A stretch of 64,000 nt of DNA from Aquila chrysaetos chrysaetos (Eukaryota; Chordata; Aves; Accipitriformes; Accipitridae), in the NCBI RefSeq assembly GCF_900496995.4, contig NC_044018.1, forward strand, positions 14,160,501 to 14,224,500, read 5' to 3'. How positions within the stretch are numbered: position 1 is the first letter of the stretch; each line of letters opens with the position of its first letter. The position numbers were made by a program, and so were the translations under genes. This document shows, one piece after another, positions 25,336 through 39,100 of this stretch. The notes under the pieces are model-generated. The model was not told the origin of the DNA and searched no databases. It saw nothing but the letters and a program-made list of their open reading frames with translations.

Positions 25336-25400
25336 TTTGAGCTGGTCTAGATGATCTCCAGAGCTCTCTTCCAACCTCAGCTATTCTTTGTGATTCTGTA
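25336..25400 (+). mobile_element. CR1 3'-tail fragment
   Basis: The segment 'gagctggtctagatgatctccagag' followed by 'cttccaacctcagctattc' and 'tgtgattctgta' is the terminal part of a CR1 LINE, sense on the plus strand, ending in the characteristic 8-bp GATTCTGT-type tail. Only about 65 bp remain, which fits the extreme 5' truncation typical of CR1 insertion. The 5' boundary is approximate. Confidence 0.85.
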
Positions 25401-25691
25401 GTAAAAGGGAAAATTTACCTTGGACACAAGAATGAGTAGCTGGCATGGAGCTGAGTATCAGTCTACACATTCTGAAGTATTGAAGACAGAGAGACCAATC
25501 CAGCAAGTTTCTTATAAGTATTTCCTTCTTTTTTTAACCTAGGCATTGCTACGTGTACCGGTGCAACATGCTATTCAAGCTTAACGTAGAAGACCCAGTG
25601 ATGTCATGTTATTTCGTGTATCCACACAGAGTTCAAGATTATTGCTAGCAATATCACTTCTCCTTTTTTCTGATTAGTGTGTATCAGCAGG

Positions 25692-25715
25692 AGTAGGAGA
25701 CCGAAGTCTCCTACT
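25692..25715. repeat. Perfect 10-bp inverted repeat with 4-nt loop
   Basis: AGTAGGAGAC (25692-25701) is exactly complementary to GTCTCCTACT (25706-25715), separated by CGAA. Transcribed from either strand it would form a stable hairpin with a tetraloop. There is no neighbouring gene, so any role is unknown. The stem is too short for a typical microRNA precursor. Confidence 0.7.
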
Positions 25716-26229
25716 AATGTCTGTAAATGTACATGGTAATTACCACACATTTTGCTAGCTTTTAAGAATATGCCAGTTACTTAAAATTTAAAAGATCTCT
25801 TTATAAAATAAGAAATGTTTGCAGCACTGAATGAAGACAGCATGGCCATGTTGACTCAGGCTTAAAAAGAAGAGAACATAGTATGCTGCATACTAATAAG
25901 CATATACAGTTTCTAACACAGAGCTTGAATTTAGTCAAGGAGGATGAAAAGTCTTGTGTATACAATTTTTTAAGTTCTACCCTGAATCTTATTCATCTTA
26001 GTGAACCAGAATGTTTACGAATCATTGGAAAAATTACTGTTGCAGAGTCTATAACTTCAGAACAGTTTCAGGCACACAAAAAGTATACATTTATTTGTGT
26101 GTATATATATGTATATTTACATATACGTAAACTTTTTACTGATGGATAATCTAAATAGACAACTGGAAAATATTTAGTTCTAACTAACAGTCTTGCTGCA
26201 ATAGAAAAGATCTCTGTGTGTATAAAAGA

Positions 26230-26250
26230 TCCTCCAGCTGAGCTGGAGGA
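26230..26250. repeat. 21-bp near-palindrome
   Basis: TCCTCCAGCT (26230-26239) and AGCTGGAGGA (26241-26250) are exact complements around one central G. As DNA it is an odd-length palindrome. As RNA it would be a 9-bp stem with a 3-nt loop. It is GC-rich compared with its flanks. Confidence 0.7.
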
Positions 26251-27244
26251 GTACCATCTTTGTAAGGTTATTTTCACTAATCAGATTAACAGTGAAATTA
26301 CTGTTGAATTAAGAGAATTTTTTGAAATTCTTAACCTAAGCAGGAACTAAAGTCAGAGAACACCACAGTAGTTTTAATTAATGGAGGAAGAAAAAAAAAA
26401 AAAAAGAAAAGTAGAAGGCAATCTGGAAAAATAGCACTCAGTTACGCAGAATTGTCTCAGAGATACAGCATTAACTATTTTAAATAATGAACAATGTCAA
26501 TCTGAGGCCAACAAGCAATCTCATAAGAAGCCAAAATAACAAACAAATGATGAGCCTTTTATGGACAAATTGTCAAAGCAATATTCATCTGAAGCCAGGG
26601 AAAACGATGGAAGTCTTACTGAAAGCCCATTTTGTAAGAAAGAATAATAGCATGTCATGATCATGTGGGAATATGTTCCTGTGGCAAGGACATAAGTGGG
26701 AAAGACAGGGCAAGTCCCATAGTTGCATGGAACAACTTTTAACTACACCTGATACATGGCTGAATCAATATCAGATGGTGATTAAAGCCACAAAGGAAGA
26801 GAGATCATCCTTGTTTGAAGACCTACATAAGCAAGGGTCTGGTTTTCAAGAACTGAAATGTAAGGCACCACTATGAAACATTCGTCCCATGTTGAGACAG
26901 CCCTTGGAGAGCCCAGACACTGAGGAATACATATTTATTACTACAAGACAGGATCTTACTTTAAGGTATTAAAATTAAAAATTATTTACATGAGAACTTA
27001 AGAACAGCAGTGCAGGGTCAGACTCAGTATCTACCAATATCCTGTCTTTGAGAGCAGCCAGAAGCAGATGCTTAGTAAAAGATTATAAGAATAGTGAGCA
27101 CACAGTAATGCTTTCCTGTAATACCCTTTTTCACCTTCCAGATTCTGTACTTCAGCCACTTTCTGAGCCCTAGACTGCAACTTTATGGTTATAGCACTGT
27201 GAAATATCCAGAAACACACGTAACACTGGTGTATACAGATTTAC

Positions 27245-27350
27245 ATTGATATATAAGTATATATAAATAACTGAACAATTATGTATACATGTAGGTATAT
27301 ATACATGCATATACAGGCAGTTTTATATTACTATCTGTACATATATACAT
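27245..27350. repeat. TA/TG-rich degenerate simple sequence
   Basis: Interspersed 'tatataagtatatataaat', 'tatgtatacatgtaggtatatatacatgcatat' and 'gtacatatatacatc' words indicate an old, interrupted dinucleotide repeat. Confidence 0.7.
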
Positions 27351-30300
27351 CTAGCATAAATCCACTTACATTTTTTCTCCTTTTTTGAAAAATTTGATGT
27401 TACTTTAATAAATATCAGGAGTGTTCTGTTGTGCAAAATGCATATCGCACAGTGGATCATCAGGCCAGATTACTTCAATATATTAGCTTGTTCTTGCCTT
27501 CCTCCCTTCTTTTGTGTTCATGAGAACATCTTTGACTTAAGAACGTTATAATGTCCTCAATTTGCAATAAGCTTTCTGTTGAGGGGATTTTACAGCTGGT
27601 TAAAGCCCAGTAAGTGGGATATAAGTATGAACTGGACTTAGGTCTTCCTGTTTTCAATGGTTGGTTTTGTAAATTTTATTTCTGGCATTCATTTTATATT
27701 TCATTTCTTCCATGGGAGAAAAAAAAAGACAAATTTTAAAGTTCTTAATTTTAATTTTCTGGAGAATAAGCACAAATATGTTAAATTTGTAAATCAGAGG
27801 ATTATCTAAAATGAACTTTCTAGTTTATAAAAAATGAATCATGCAGTCATAAAACATCTCTATGCCAAATATTTATAGCTACAAGGGTCAGCCTTGGCTA
27901 TGCATGTGTGTATATATGTGGGAGTACATACAAAAGCAATGCTTTGTAGAGCTACAAAACTGGAGCAAGTATAAAATCATTCACAATACTAATAGCTATA
28001 CAATCAGAAAAAAGGATTTTCACTGAAATCCATTCTTTAATCTTATAACCTCCATGTCAACAAAACTAAGCAAAAACTAGGCATTTCACATTTAAAAGAA
28101 TACAGTCTGACAAAATAAAATCAGTACATAATGTGCTTGACAAATTACTATTCAAAATCAACTATTTCAAGGGGGTTCTATTAATTTATCAATAGATCTT
28201 CCATTGACTTCACGGCTCAACGGCTGGCACAGTTGAATCTATATAGATAGGCCTCCTACAGCAAGATTTTGCAACAACACTTGGAAAACAATGTGTGGAA
28301 AACAAACCAGTTACTGAATGTTTTTTATTTATAATGAAAGGTATTTGTCCTAATCCAGTCAGTGCCTAAGGGATGGCAAATGATGGCATCAATACCAAAG
28401 AAGATGCCAGGCTCTCCTAGCAGACCTCAGAGGAAGAAAATTCAGTATCTTTGAGAACTCCATATATCTATGAGATTTCATTGGCAATGCTTTGCTGTTG
28501 GGATGGACTAGTAATATCTGCAGCTAAATGAAGAAAAAATATAAACCAAAAAATGATACCTGCTAACAGAGCCACATAAAAGGGCTTCTGAGCTCATTCT
28601 TTAGTAGAGCCAGCAAGTGAATGATTCTTTTAAAAATTCATTTCTCTCTTCCATTTCAGAAAGGGATGGTTTTCTGAGTCCGTCCTGACATTAGAAGAGT
28701 TGTCAGCCTATGTAGTTGGCCAAACACACACCAAGAATTTGATACACGTTGCATTCCACTTCTAAGCTCCTGTGCTGAACTCGGCACAGAGGATGGATGG
28801 TCTGTAAGAAAGGTAGCCCCTGTAAGAAGGGTAGAGTATTGGGGGGTGGGGTGGAATTAAAGGAAATATTTTTGTAGACATTTTCAAGTTTTGAAAAATT
28901 TCAGTTCATGCCTTGAACTGTTTTTGTAGAAAAGCTGCGCAGCTCAATAAACAACGGTCTACTCAAACTATCACATGCAAGAACATACCGCTTTTTTTAA
29001 CTACAGCACAGATTGTGTGGGGGAAAACTCCTACAGATTAAAGAAATAAAAGAAAGGTGGAACATAACTTCATCCCTTGACACTGTTGACACCTGTAATG
29101 ACCATCCTGCTGGAATTCCACTACACGACATCTAAATAATTTCAGAGTAGAAATGCATTTATTCTAATATACTTCCTTTTTTGTGTTTTAACTTACAATG
29201 CGGTCTTGTTTTTGTCAGCTGCAGATGACTAGGGCCTTTTTGCATTAGCATATGAACTACACAAAGGAGTTGAAATGTCCCAAGGTGTTCAGAATGAATG
29301 TTTACTTACACTGATTTGTATTACATAAAGTGTATTACTGCTATCTACAAAACACAAAAAATCCTTCAGGAACGGGAAAGAGCTCAATTGTAATTATTGA
29401 TTTTTTTTTCCTTCACTGTGATAAAAATTCTATTTATTTGAATGTAAATATGTGCACAGACACACTGGAGTAGAATTTCCAAAAGTGCATGAACAGCTTG
29501 GGAGTACATAACTTTCAATTTTGTCCAGATTAGTGGTGCTAAGTGTGGAGTTTTCTGAAACCTTAATTTACGTTTTCTTCCCTCTTACAGTGTTGGGCCA
29601 GCCTCGTACCACCTCTCTAAGCATCTCTCTTCTTTTAATTGTGTCTCTTCCATCTGACTAATACGGCATACAGTGCACCTCATATATTCCTTATCTCAGT
29701 ATATTTAATATCTATGAATGAATTTGTTTCAGCACTGTAGCATGCCAAATATGAGCTCACAGACATATCAGTTTTAAATGAGCGCTTCCTCAGCATTTTC
29801 ACAGTGTCAAAAACAGTGGGTGGAAGGCAGGTTTCCTTCTAGAAGATTCTCAACATCTGAGAGTCATTTTCTACAGCATGGAGCCCGGAGGGTCTAATTC
29901 ATAAAGAAACTCTGCTCTGTGGAGCAATCATTCCCAGGGGCTGAATTTGCAGTTAGCAGTTTCCCTTTTTAAGGTTTTTTGTTACCACAGGGGAACACCA
30001 GCAACAGTGCACACACAGGGTGTTAGGAGGGGAAAAGTGCACCTTCTCTTCCCTCACACCTATCCTGCTCCTCCAGGTATACCAGCGTTTCTAAAATTCA
30101 GATTATAACTGCTCTTCTAATATGCTTTAATGTCTTCTTTCTAAGTTTTCTTACAGAATACCTCCAATTTCCCAATTTTCTTTCCAGCTAATAAAAATTC
30201 CCCCATGACTTTTCTCTGTCTCCCCTCCTGACCTGGGCAGCCAGTCGGGGCCCATTCATAACTGCAGCTGAGTTTCTGGTTGTTAACTTCCTTAACTCCC

Positions 30301-33017
30301 AGGTGCAAGAAATAAGAAATTGAATACTAGCTATTTTACACTACCTCCCCATGAGCCGGGGCACAGTCAAAACAGAATTACTGAAAAGGCTGACAGGAAG
30401 CACTACGGAGTTGTATATATCAAAATACCTCTTTATGTATGTTATTTGGACCTTTTTTTTGGTTCAGTCATTTGTTATTTTGACTATATTTCATAATCTT
30501 GCTCATTATTTAGCAAACTCTACTTTGGCTATTATTAAGTGTTTCTAATTGCAAACAAATGTGGTGTCTCCTGAACGCTGACCACATTGTGAGTTAGAGT
30601 TGTGAAACCCACTCAAGGTTGAGACAATAATGTAGTCTACCTGCTGCACATCAGTGCTAAGCCCTGTAGGCACCTTCATTAATTGGGTGGGTTTACTAAG
30701 CTTAAAAATCCTTTTTGAGCAAAACTTCAGTTCCTTGTCCTGGGCTGGGGGTCATCCCTTGAGTAGGTAGTTACGTGCCAGCCATACCACCTCCCAGGGA
30801 AGAGAGTGAGCCCAGCTCTAGGCTCCATCCTTAATGGATTGGCTGTCTGCGTAGGGATCCAGTTTCACGGGAAGAGCTACAGAGTGCTCTGGCACATGTG
30901 CTTCGAGACTGTGGCTGCAGTGCATGATATGGATTTGGTCTTCTGCGGTCTAAGTCTGCTGCTTAGGCAAGTGATTCTATTATTACTATTATTTCATCTG
31001 GAATTTGACTAGGAGGCCCAAAATGCCATTCTCAAACATCCCTAAGAGGTGGAGGAGCCTAATATTTCCTATTGGTTCCCATTACTCTCCACAAGAAGGA
31101 GTGGATGTATATATAAACATACACAGATATGTCTGATATAGAGGGGAAAGAACACAAAATGGGATGGGAGATCTCCCTCCTGAACATTTTCAACAGTTTC
31201 TTTCTCCATCCATTAAGTATATGATAGGAAGACTGGATCATCAAACACAACTCACCTTCAAGACAGGCACTTAAGAGTTTTGTAAGGCTGCATGCTGGGT
31301 CAGGTGTCTGAATTACCTGGGCTGAATTCTACCCAAAGTTATGTCTGCCTTTTACTGCAGTAAATTTTAATATAAATAGGTTTCTATTACCTGTGGTATT
31401 TCCTTTTACTTCTTTCATCCTTGAAAATGTGTTTATTTGCTGTTGTTTTCATTTGCAGTGACAATCAACAGTATTTTAACATGTATTTGAAATATTTCTC
31501 CTTAAATGGTCCCAAACTCTGAAGGCAACAGTGCTGTTAAGTGCCGAAAATTCCTCTGTTTTATTAACGTTCTCTAGAGTTAGATAATCCCTATGATCCT
31601 CCTGCCTAAAACTGCTCTGGAACAGATACCTGATGAATTTCAAACAATGAAAAGGCCAACACCTTAGCTAAGCTCCTGGTCTATCTCATGTTTAAAATTC
31701 ATGAATTTGCTTTGCACATTTGCCAGCTTCCTGATTTAACATCGGGGGAAAAAAGAAGCAAGATTGAAAGCTCCATGTTCATATGTCATGAGACTCTTAG
31801 ATAAATCAGAAAGAAAAATAAAGCACAAAAGAATGTCTTTTCTACTGATTTCTGTAATTTTGTAATCCAAATTCTAGGTGAAAAAAAATAATTTCTTTCA
31901 TTTTGAAAATATGCACTGTTTAGAATACTTCATCCAAATATACTTAAGAAGGTACAATATTTAATTACACTTATCATTTAGATCACCATTAACCAAGCAA
32001 TTAGACGTGTTTGTTTTAACTAGATGCAAAGGAACTGTTGTTCATATGCTTAGTTTGTAATGATGATTGCTCTGTCTCAATAAGTATCACTCCATACCAA
32101 ATGGCTACATCTAATATGCCAAAATACCAAATGCAGTTCTAACACTTAAAAATTAAATTAAATTGAATTTCAAGATTACTAAATGTGGGACTACATTTCA
32201 GTTGCTGATAATTTTGCCAAGCTTGAATCATTTGGGCTAAAATCCTCCACGTGTTTGTAGCAGCCTGGTTTTGTTCACTAGGAAAAGAAAGGGAATTTTT
32301 CTTTTCTTTTTTTTTTCTTCTTCTTTTTTTTTTTAAACCAGAGTAGTTCGCTCAGGAGAGCTGCCTATAAAGCACTCAAAGAAATGGCAGTGCTATCTTA
32401 ATTTGTCTTCCTGGTGCCTAGGCTTTTTGATATAGTTACATAATTACATACTATTTTTTTTCCACTGAGCATGGCTTCATTCACAGCAGAAGAAGGACAC
32501 ACCTCAGGGAATAGATTGGGACTGTGCAGTTACAAAAAGCCCTCCTTGTCATTGTCATAGGCCCTCCAGAATCATTTGCTGCAGAAGACGTCAGGTGTAT
32601 GGTGACTGAAGCAGGAGGCCATGAGATGGGGTGAGAAGGTCTTGGGAAGAAAGCAGCAAAATGATGCAGCAGGCTTGAAATATCCTGCTTCTCAGAGCTA
32701 AAAAGTTAAGTCAGAATGTCATATTAGCACAACTGTGCTGTTTCTTGTATCCAAATCATTCATTCCTAGCCCAGATATCTCTCACAGATCTGCAATATAC
32801 CACGTAGACACACGTAATTGTGTGATCCTTGTTTTCTAACCGCCTGCATTGAGGCTCTAGGGTTTGCAGAAATTGTGTACACTCACAGCTGCCACAGCTG
32901 TCTGTAGGACGCTGCTTTGAACATCTAATCTGCTGTGCAATTCTTAGTACTCCACAAAATCAGGTTCTGTGTATCTCTGATTGAATGAGAAAATTAGTGG
33001 ACACTTTGGATGTTTGT

Positions 33018-33125
33018 ATCTCTGTGCCTCAGTTCTCAATCCGTAAAATGGGGATGATAATTTCATCAGATGGTTGTGGAAGTAAAGTCATTAGTCTAAG
33101 CGGAGCACTCAGATACTATACTGAT
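33018..33125 (+). mobile_element. Ancient MIR-like (CORE) SINE fragment
   Basis: The sequence 'tatctctgtgcctcagtt' followed by 'gtaaaatggggatgataat', then 'ggttgtgg' with a short A/G run and an 'agcggagcactcagatactatactgatgag' segment follows the order of the 3' half of MIR/CORE SINEs, an element class shared by amniotes. It is truncated at the 5' side, since no tRNA-derived head was seen, and it is diverged. The orientation is plus strand. Boundaries are approximate. Confidence 0.75.
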
Positions 33126-36100
33126 GAGTACCAGAAGAAAAGCCACAGGAAATGAATAACTCTGTATTCAGACCAGGGTTTAAATAACGTGCAGTAAGTA
33201 ATGTGTTGAACCACTCATTCAGCATAAGCGAGAAAACAGCTATTGAATAGTTGCTCATTACATGGACAGTTGCCATTCTCTGCACTGACAGCCACAGTAA
33301 AGAAAAAAATACTATGTGAACCTGTAATTAAAGACTGCATCAAATTCCAAATACAAAAAAGGCATCTCGCTATTTTTGCTTTGAAATCTGTAATATTGAC
33401 ATTCTCTCACTTCTGACTGCTTTACTCTGTGTTCTTCCTCTTTCTGTTGCTTTTTCTGTGTTAAAATTTGGGCTACAATAACTGCTATGACTTTTTGGCT
33501 GAATTTTACTTCTCCATAAGCAGCTGGAAAATAACATGTGAAATTACTTATGTAAAGTTTACCTGGTCTCTGGACTGCTTCGTTTAACTTGGAAGAGTGA
33601 TATGAGCAAAATGTGGACAAAATCTGTTTCTGATTCATCGAGTCCTGTGGCCATTTTTTCATAATCCATTTAACATGAGACATGGATTTCATTTCCTGTG
33701 ATCCTAATTTTGCTTGTGCAATCCAGTGTAGGCTTTCTATCCATCTCTTTCCTGAGAGTAAAACAGAATTTGAGGAAAAAGACTCTGTGACTGTCAATAT
33801 ACAGTATGGACATCTTAATGAACATACCTATGCATACCAAATATAATGGGTTTTGCTCCGAAGTTTATTTAAGAGCTGTTGATATAACATTTGGGAATAC
33901 AATCAACAAATCTCCATAGAAACATTTTGTCGGTATAGTTACAACAGTTATAGGCTGCAGAACTGTTCTCACTGAAATGTGAGGTCAGACCATAAACTAC
34001 CCTTTTGACAGTGACATGCCATGGCAAATGTGGGATACCTCAGTCAGTAGGAACAGGAGGGATGTGCCTTACAAATCACTGACAAGCATCTCTTAAAATA
34101 CAGCAATGCTTTTTCCTAAGTTGTTGCCATTTTCTTTCATTCCATCACATGTGATAGACTAAAATGATACCTTTCACATTGATTTATTCCCAACAGAAAG
34201 CTTGTCTAAATTCAGCAAGGCATTAAACAATGTAAATAAGCAAAGCTTTTGCCTCAAACTTCCCAGAATTAGCAACAAATGTTCATGATCTCATGCGATT
34301 TCTTTCCAACACTGAATAAGCTGAAATGTGTGTGATTAGCACCCATAAGTAGCCAGAATGGGATTAATTTTATGGAAGTTTAGAAATCTGCTGTGTATAC
34401 TTCGACATCTCTGACAACCAATTTCTTGTCCCTATGTCTATTTCCAGGTGAGATAGACAACACCCAGAAATTCTTATTTCTTGGTTCACTATGAGAAACT
34501 CAGGGAATCTGCACAACTAATTCAGGCAGAAAAATGCACACTTGGTCATAACGTCCCAATTTGTTGTTAAACCGATAGCTATGGACACTCAAATATAATC
34601 TGTACGTTAGAGCTATTAGTAAATTAAACTGATGATCTGCATGGGCAGTGGAATACCCACATCTAGACTGCTGAATTATTTGAACAGTCCCTACCATGGG
34701 TAGAACTGGGGCCTCCTGGCATTTACTCAACTGGTCCTTTGGTACAAAGTGGGAGTCAGCACATGGCCTGCCCTAAGGGTGAGACAGCATGTCCAATATT
34801 ATTTAGTTTACAAGTATGGATGTGGTTTATATATACTGTATCCCAGTAAGTGAAAGGCATCCATTGTGCTCTTGAAAGGGACTTTGTTAGCTGGAGCCAA
34901 GTAGAAACATGGCAATAACAAATGCACAGTACTAAATCTCTGGAGTCATAAACAAATTTTAGTATTTGTCTCTGTCTTCTAGTAGCAATCATACTATCTT
35001 TCTGTTCTTAAGTAGGATTTGAGTCTTTAAACATATTTTTAATGAGCTTTGCTCTTGTGAGTAAATGTTTATGGTTAGGCATACTAAGTAAATATCTTCC
35101 AGGTCAGGATGTCATCTGTTGTATCAGTAAGACTGCTATATGGCTTCCTGTGTGGCAGATATTACTCAGATAAGTACATCTCCTAATTTCTCTTTCTTTT
35201 ATTTCTATGCACGTGATAATCTGAGATTAGCAGTAAACGCACCAGGAAAGTAAATCTCCCTCTGATGCGATTAAGTCTCAAGTAAGTGGAGATATATCCA
35301 GGAATATGTTTGGTACACTTCAACTACCAAAACAAAAAGAGATCAAGGTAAAGAAAATGAATCTAGTGCATGCTAGAATTTGTCATATTTCAGCTATCGG
35401 AAAAGTAACATCCTAAATATCATCTCATGTATATTCTGTGAATACCCTTAAGGATCCAGACAGTACTGATAATGGTGTCTCAGATATTTCAGGCTCTGAA
35501 ATATGCATACTAAATTTAGAATGGGCAGGTAATGGTAAAACCCAGTAACTATATATACTTTCTTATGTACAGCAATATATACTGACATATCTGATCCATG
35601 GGAAAAGATGAAAAAGAAGGTGTCACATTAAGTGAGACAAAGCCAGATCAGCCAGTCAAAGGCCAAGTTTCTGAAAGAAAGGGTAATAAGAGAGGCAGGC
35701 AGCAAGTGGATTAAAAAAGAGTGATGATAATAGAGACATTAGGGAAATGTACTGTAATTCTGAGTTCTGCAGCTACAAAGATTAGAATGCAAAGGTGATA
35801 ACAGTAAGCAGTTTCCATTCAATGCTTTATATTCTTCTTTTCTAGCTGGGCACTATTATTTATCATCTATTTACAGTTTCATATTCCTTTCCCTTTCTGT
35901 CTGTCAAATCCTCCCTCCCCCCTGCTTTTTTTTAACCTCTTCAACTTGCACCTTCTCTTTTTATCATATTGTCCCCTTTCTTCCGGATCATTCCCCTTCT
36001 TTCATTTCCTGGAAACTGACTCTCTCAGACCTCTGGTTGGTGCTTGTCAGTTTGGTGTACATTATGGGTATGACTCTAACTCTGAGGGCAATTATGTTGA

Positions 36101-39100
36101 AAATAAGGACAATTCATCAGGAATTTTTGGCTGTTCATGTCTACAGGCTTCGTTTCCAAGGGAACTTTTGGCCCCCGTCTTCCTGTGTCATTAGCTGAGC
36201 CCTTAACACTGCTGATGTGGGTTTCTCCAAAGGAACCAGAATGGAATTGCTTCTGAGATGTAATGAAGACTGATCCAAACCCTTGCTACAAGCAGGACTG
36301 ACTTTAAAGTTATAATAGGTTTCCTAGGGCCTTGTTTTAAATATTTCCAAGGGTGGATGTTCTTCTGCCTTTCTGGGCAGCCTATTTCGGTGTTTGACAA
36401 CTTCAACCTGGGAAGGCTGAGAGCAGACTTTGCCAGTAAAGATCAAGGCAAAGGCGGCATCAGGTACATGGGTCTCTCTTTCTTTTCTTTTGGATATAAA
36501 TAATATAAGATTAGTATGATATATAAGTAAGGTTTCATCTTTTAACTCATTATGAAAACAAGTGAAAAGAGAAAGGCCCTGTTGCTTTGTTATTTCATTT
36601 GACCTCAAAACCTTAATGATCACATAGAGCTAAATGTAAGTAATTCAGGAAGCTAATACCAGCAAGTGTTCACCATCATGTGGACTAGCTCATCGCTTAG
36701 GAGAATTGGATTGTAACAGATTGTGAAAATGATTGAATTTTCTAAATTCATGCTGTGATAAGTTTCCCAGAAACTACCTTTCCCCTGCAAAGATATGACA
36801 GAATTTGTACTCCATTTACGCGTGGTAAAACTGACACATATTGAGGTTAGCATAATATAATTATCAGTGGCCTAAGCCTGTAACTATAGGAGGAGATAAA
36901 TATGGGAAGTTGAAAGAACATTCAAAATTCTCTGTATTGAAATATCTTAGGTCTTCAGAAAGGGGCAATGCTTGATAAGGCAACATTCTTTTTCTTTAAT
37001 TTGTTTTGAATTTTATTTAACTTATGCAAAAAATGACCTTAGTTTTAAGATTTAGATCAGATATTACAAATGAAAATTTGGGCACTGGAGAGTCACCAAA
37101 GAGAAATGTGTCTAAGTTTTCACGTGGCATATGCAGTACATACTTCAGTATTTTTAGTACATTTTAAGTAGGGGTGCAAAGCATTTTGCCAACAGACTGC
37201 CAATACTTATAGCAAGTTAGGTCTTTCACTAAGAAAATCTTCCAAAAATAGAGAGAGAAACATATGTGTTAATAAGTATTGTTCTATTTATTAAAGGCAG
37301 CATTTGCTGGCACTTAGAGCTTATGATTGCAAGTTAATTGATCCATAATTTTGTTTCTGACATGAAAATTAACTCTGTACAAGAAATTATGTAGTATGGT
37401 CCTCAATCTTAGATTAAAAAAAAAAAAAAAACAACAAAAAAAACCCTTCCAGAAAATGAAATAAGACAGAAATGAACAGAAAAATGGGCAAAATACCAAT
37501 CAATTGGTAGAACTATAAATGGTAAACCAGCCAAATTGAATTCTACCTATTAAATACCTGCCGTACCTTATATTAAGTACTCAAAAAATGAGGTCTGTGA
37601 AAGCAAAGGTCATTTCTGTAATTTTAACAGCAAAAAGCTTTCGGTTAACCTACATCTTAAAAGTACTGACTATATAAATCTTTCAAAGTTAGAACATTTG
37701 TGAAATATATCAAATCAATACAATTTATTCAGAAAAAAGCTTAAATGTACAATCTTACAAAGGTGAAACATGTTGATATCACCATTATTCTGTGATAACT
37801 CAGTTCTTAATGCATTCAGCTGTGAACTGCCTACTGAATAGAAACAATGCCTCATAATAGCAAAATCCATTTTCAGATCAAGTGAAGAAAAGACAATTTA
37901 CGTGTCACCTCTACTCTGCTGCCTGGCATTGTCATTAAAGAAACACTCTCAATCAATATTGCTCATTTGTGAATTAATTATTTGAATATATATAAAAAGC
38001 ATTAACATTTGTCAAACTTTACCCCTTTCAGTATGTTTGGGGGTGTGACATTGTTCTCATGTATTCAAAAACCTTGTGAAAGCTTACTGATTAAAAGCAT
38101 TTCTCTGCTTTCTCAAACTTTCAATTCCAAGTCACAGTAATACAAAGACCTTGGATACTACAGGAGGCTTTGCTTCATGGACTGAAGCTAGTCAGAGATT
38201 AATGCAGATCCAACATATTTATGGAAGGACTCATACACAAAATTCACAGCAGCTAGATTGTGCTATGTAGCCGCGGGAGGGCTGATCTTGGTGCTATTTA
38301 GGTGAAGCCTAAAGGGAGTCTGAAGGCCTCTTGGACTCCTGGATGCAGTGCTGAAAGCCCATGGGGAGAATTTATTTGAAATATGTGCTCTTTGCAAGGC
38401 TGGCAATTCAGCAGCTTAAAATATAATAAAACTGATGTATGAGGGACTACTGTAAGTCCAGGTTTTTCATGGGGACAAAACAGTCTAATTGTGACAGTGC
38501 AGATGGTGTAATTCTGACTTTATCCTATTCCACCTCTGTTAAACCTTTCCAGCACGCATTTATGTGAGGGCAGGTCTGCAATATAGCTCATATATTTAAC
38601 TACAATTATCCATCATCATTATTTAGACAAGGAAGAGAAGCTCTGTATACCATCTATAAATACCTTGGAGGGGGGGTTGTTTGTTTATTTGTTTGTTTGT
38701 GTTTTGTGGTGTGGTTTTGTTTTGTTGTTGTGTTTTTTTTTTCCCAACCAGCTGACTATATACAGGGCTAAATCTGTAGGTATGTATTTGCTGGTGGCAA
38801 GACCAATATTTTTTGAATCAACGCTACTAAACTCTCTTAAGATCAAAAATACAGGATGGTTACATTCAATCTGGGTGTTTGCTGATAGTCAAACCAATTG
38901 GAAGATGTCCCTGATCCAAGCTAAATTTCAAATTACTCAAAGGACTTGTTTGTGAGAGTGCTAGATGGCCCAGGCCAAAAACTTATCAGGAAACATGCTA
39001 ACATTATAACAGTAGACAAGTAAGTTACAGTGACCTGGAATTCAAGGCTGCAGGGTGGGAAAGGGTGCAAAGGTACAACCATTCCCAATACAGCTCTGTG

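Larger units (their letters stand above)
25401..33017. other. Non-coding AT-rich stretch
   Basis: No recognisable gene over about 7.6 kb. Visible items are two perfect inverted repeats near 25.7 and 26.2 kb (listed separately), an A-run at about 26391-26405, TA/TG-rich simple sequence at about 26090-26130 and 27245-27350, a T-rich tract at about 32298-32335, and an AAATT-type repeat at about 32148-32166. Open frames are under 90 codons and unconvincing. Confidence 0.6.
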
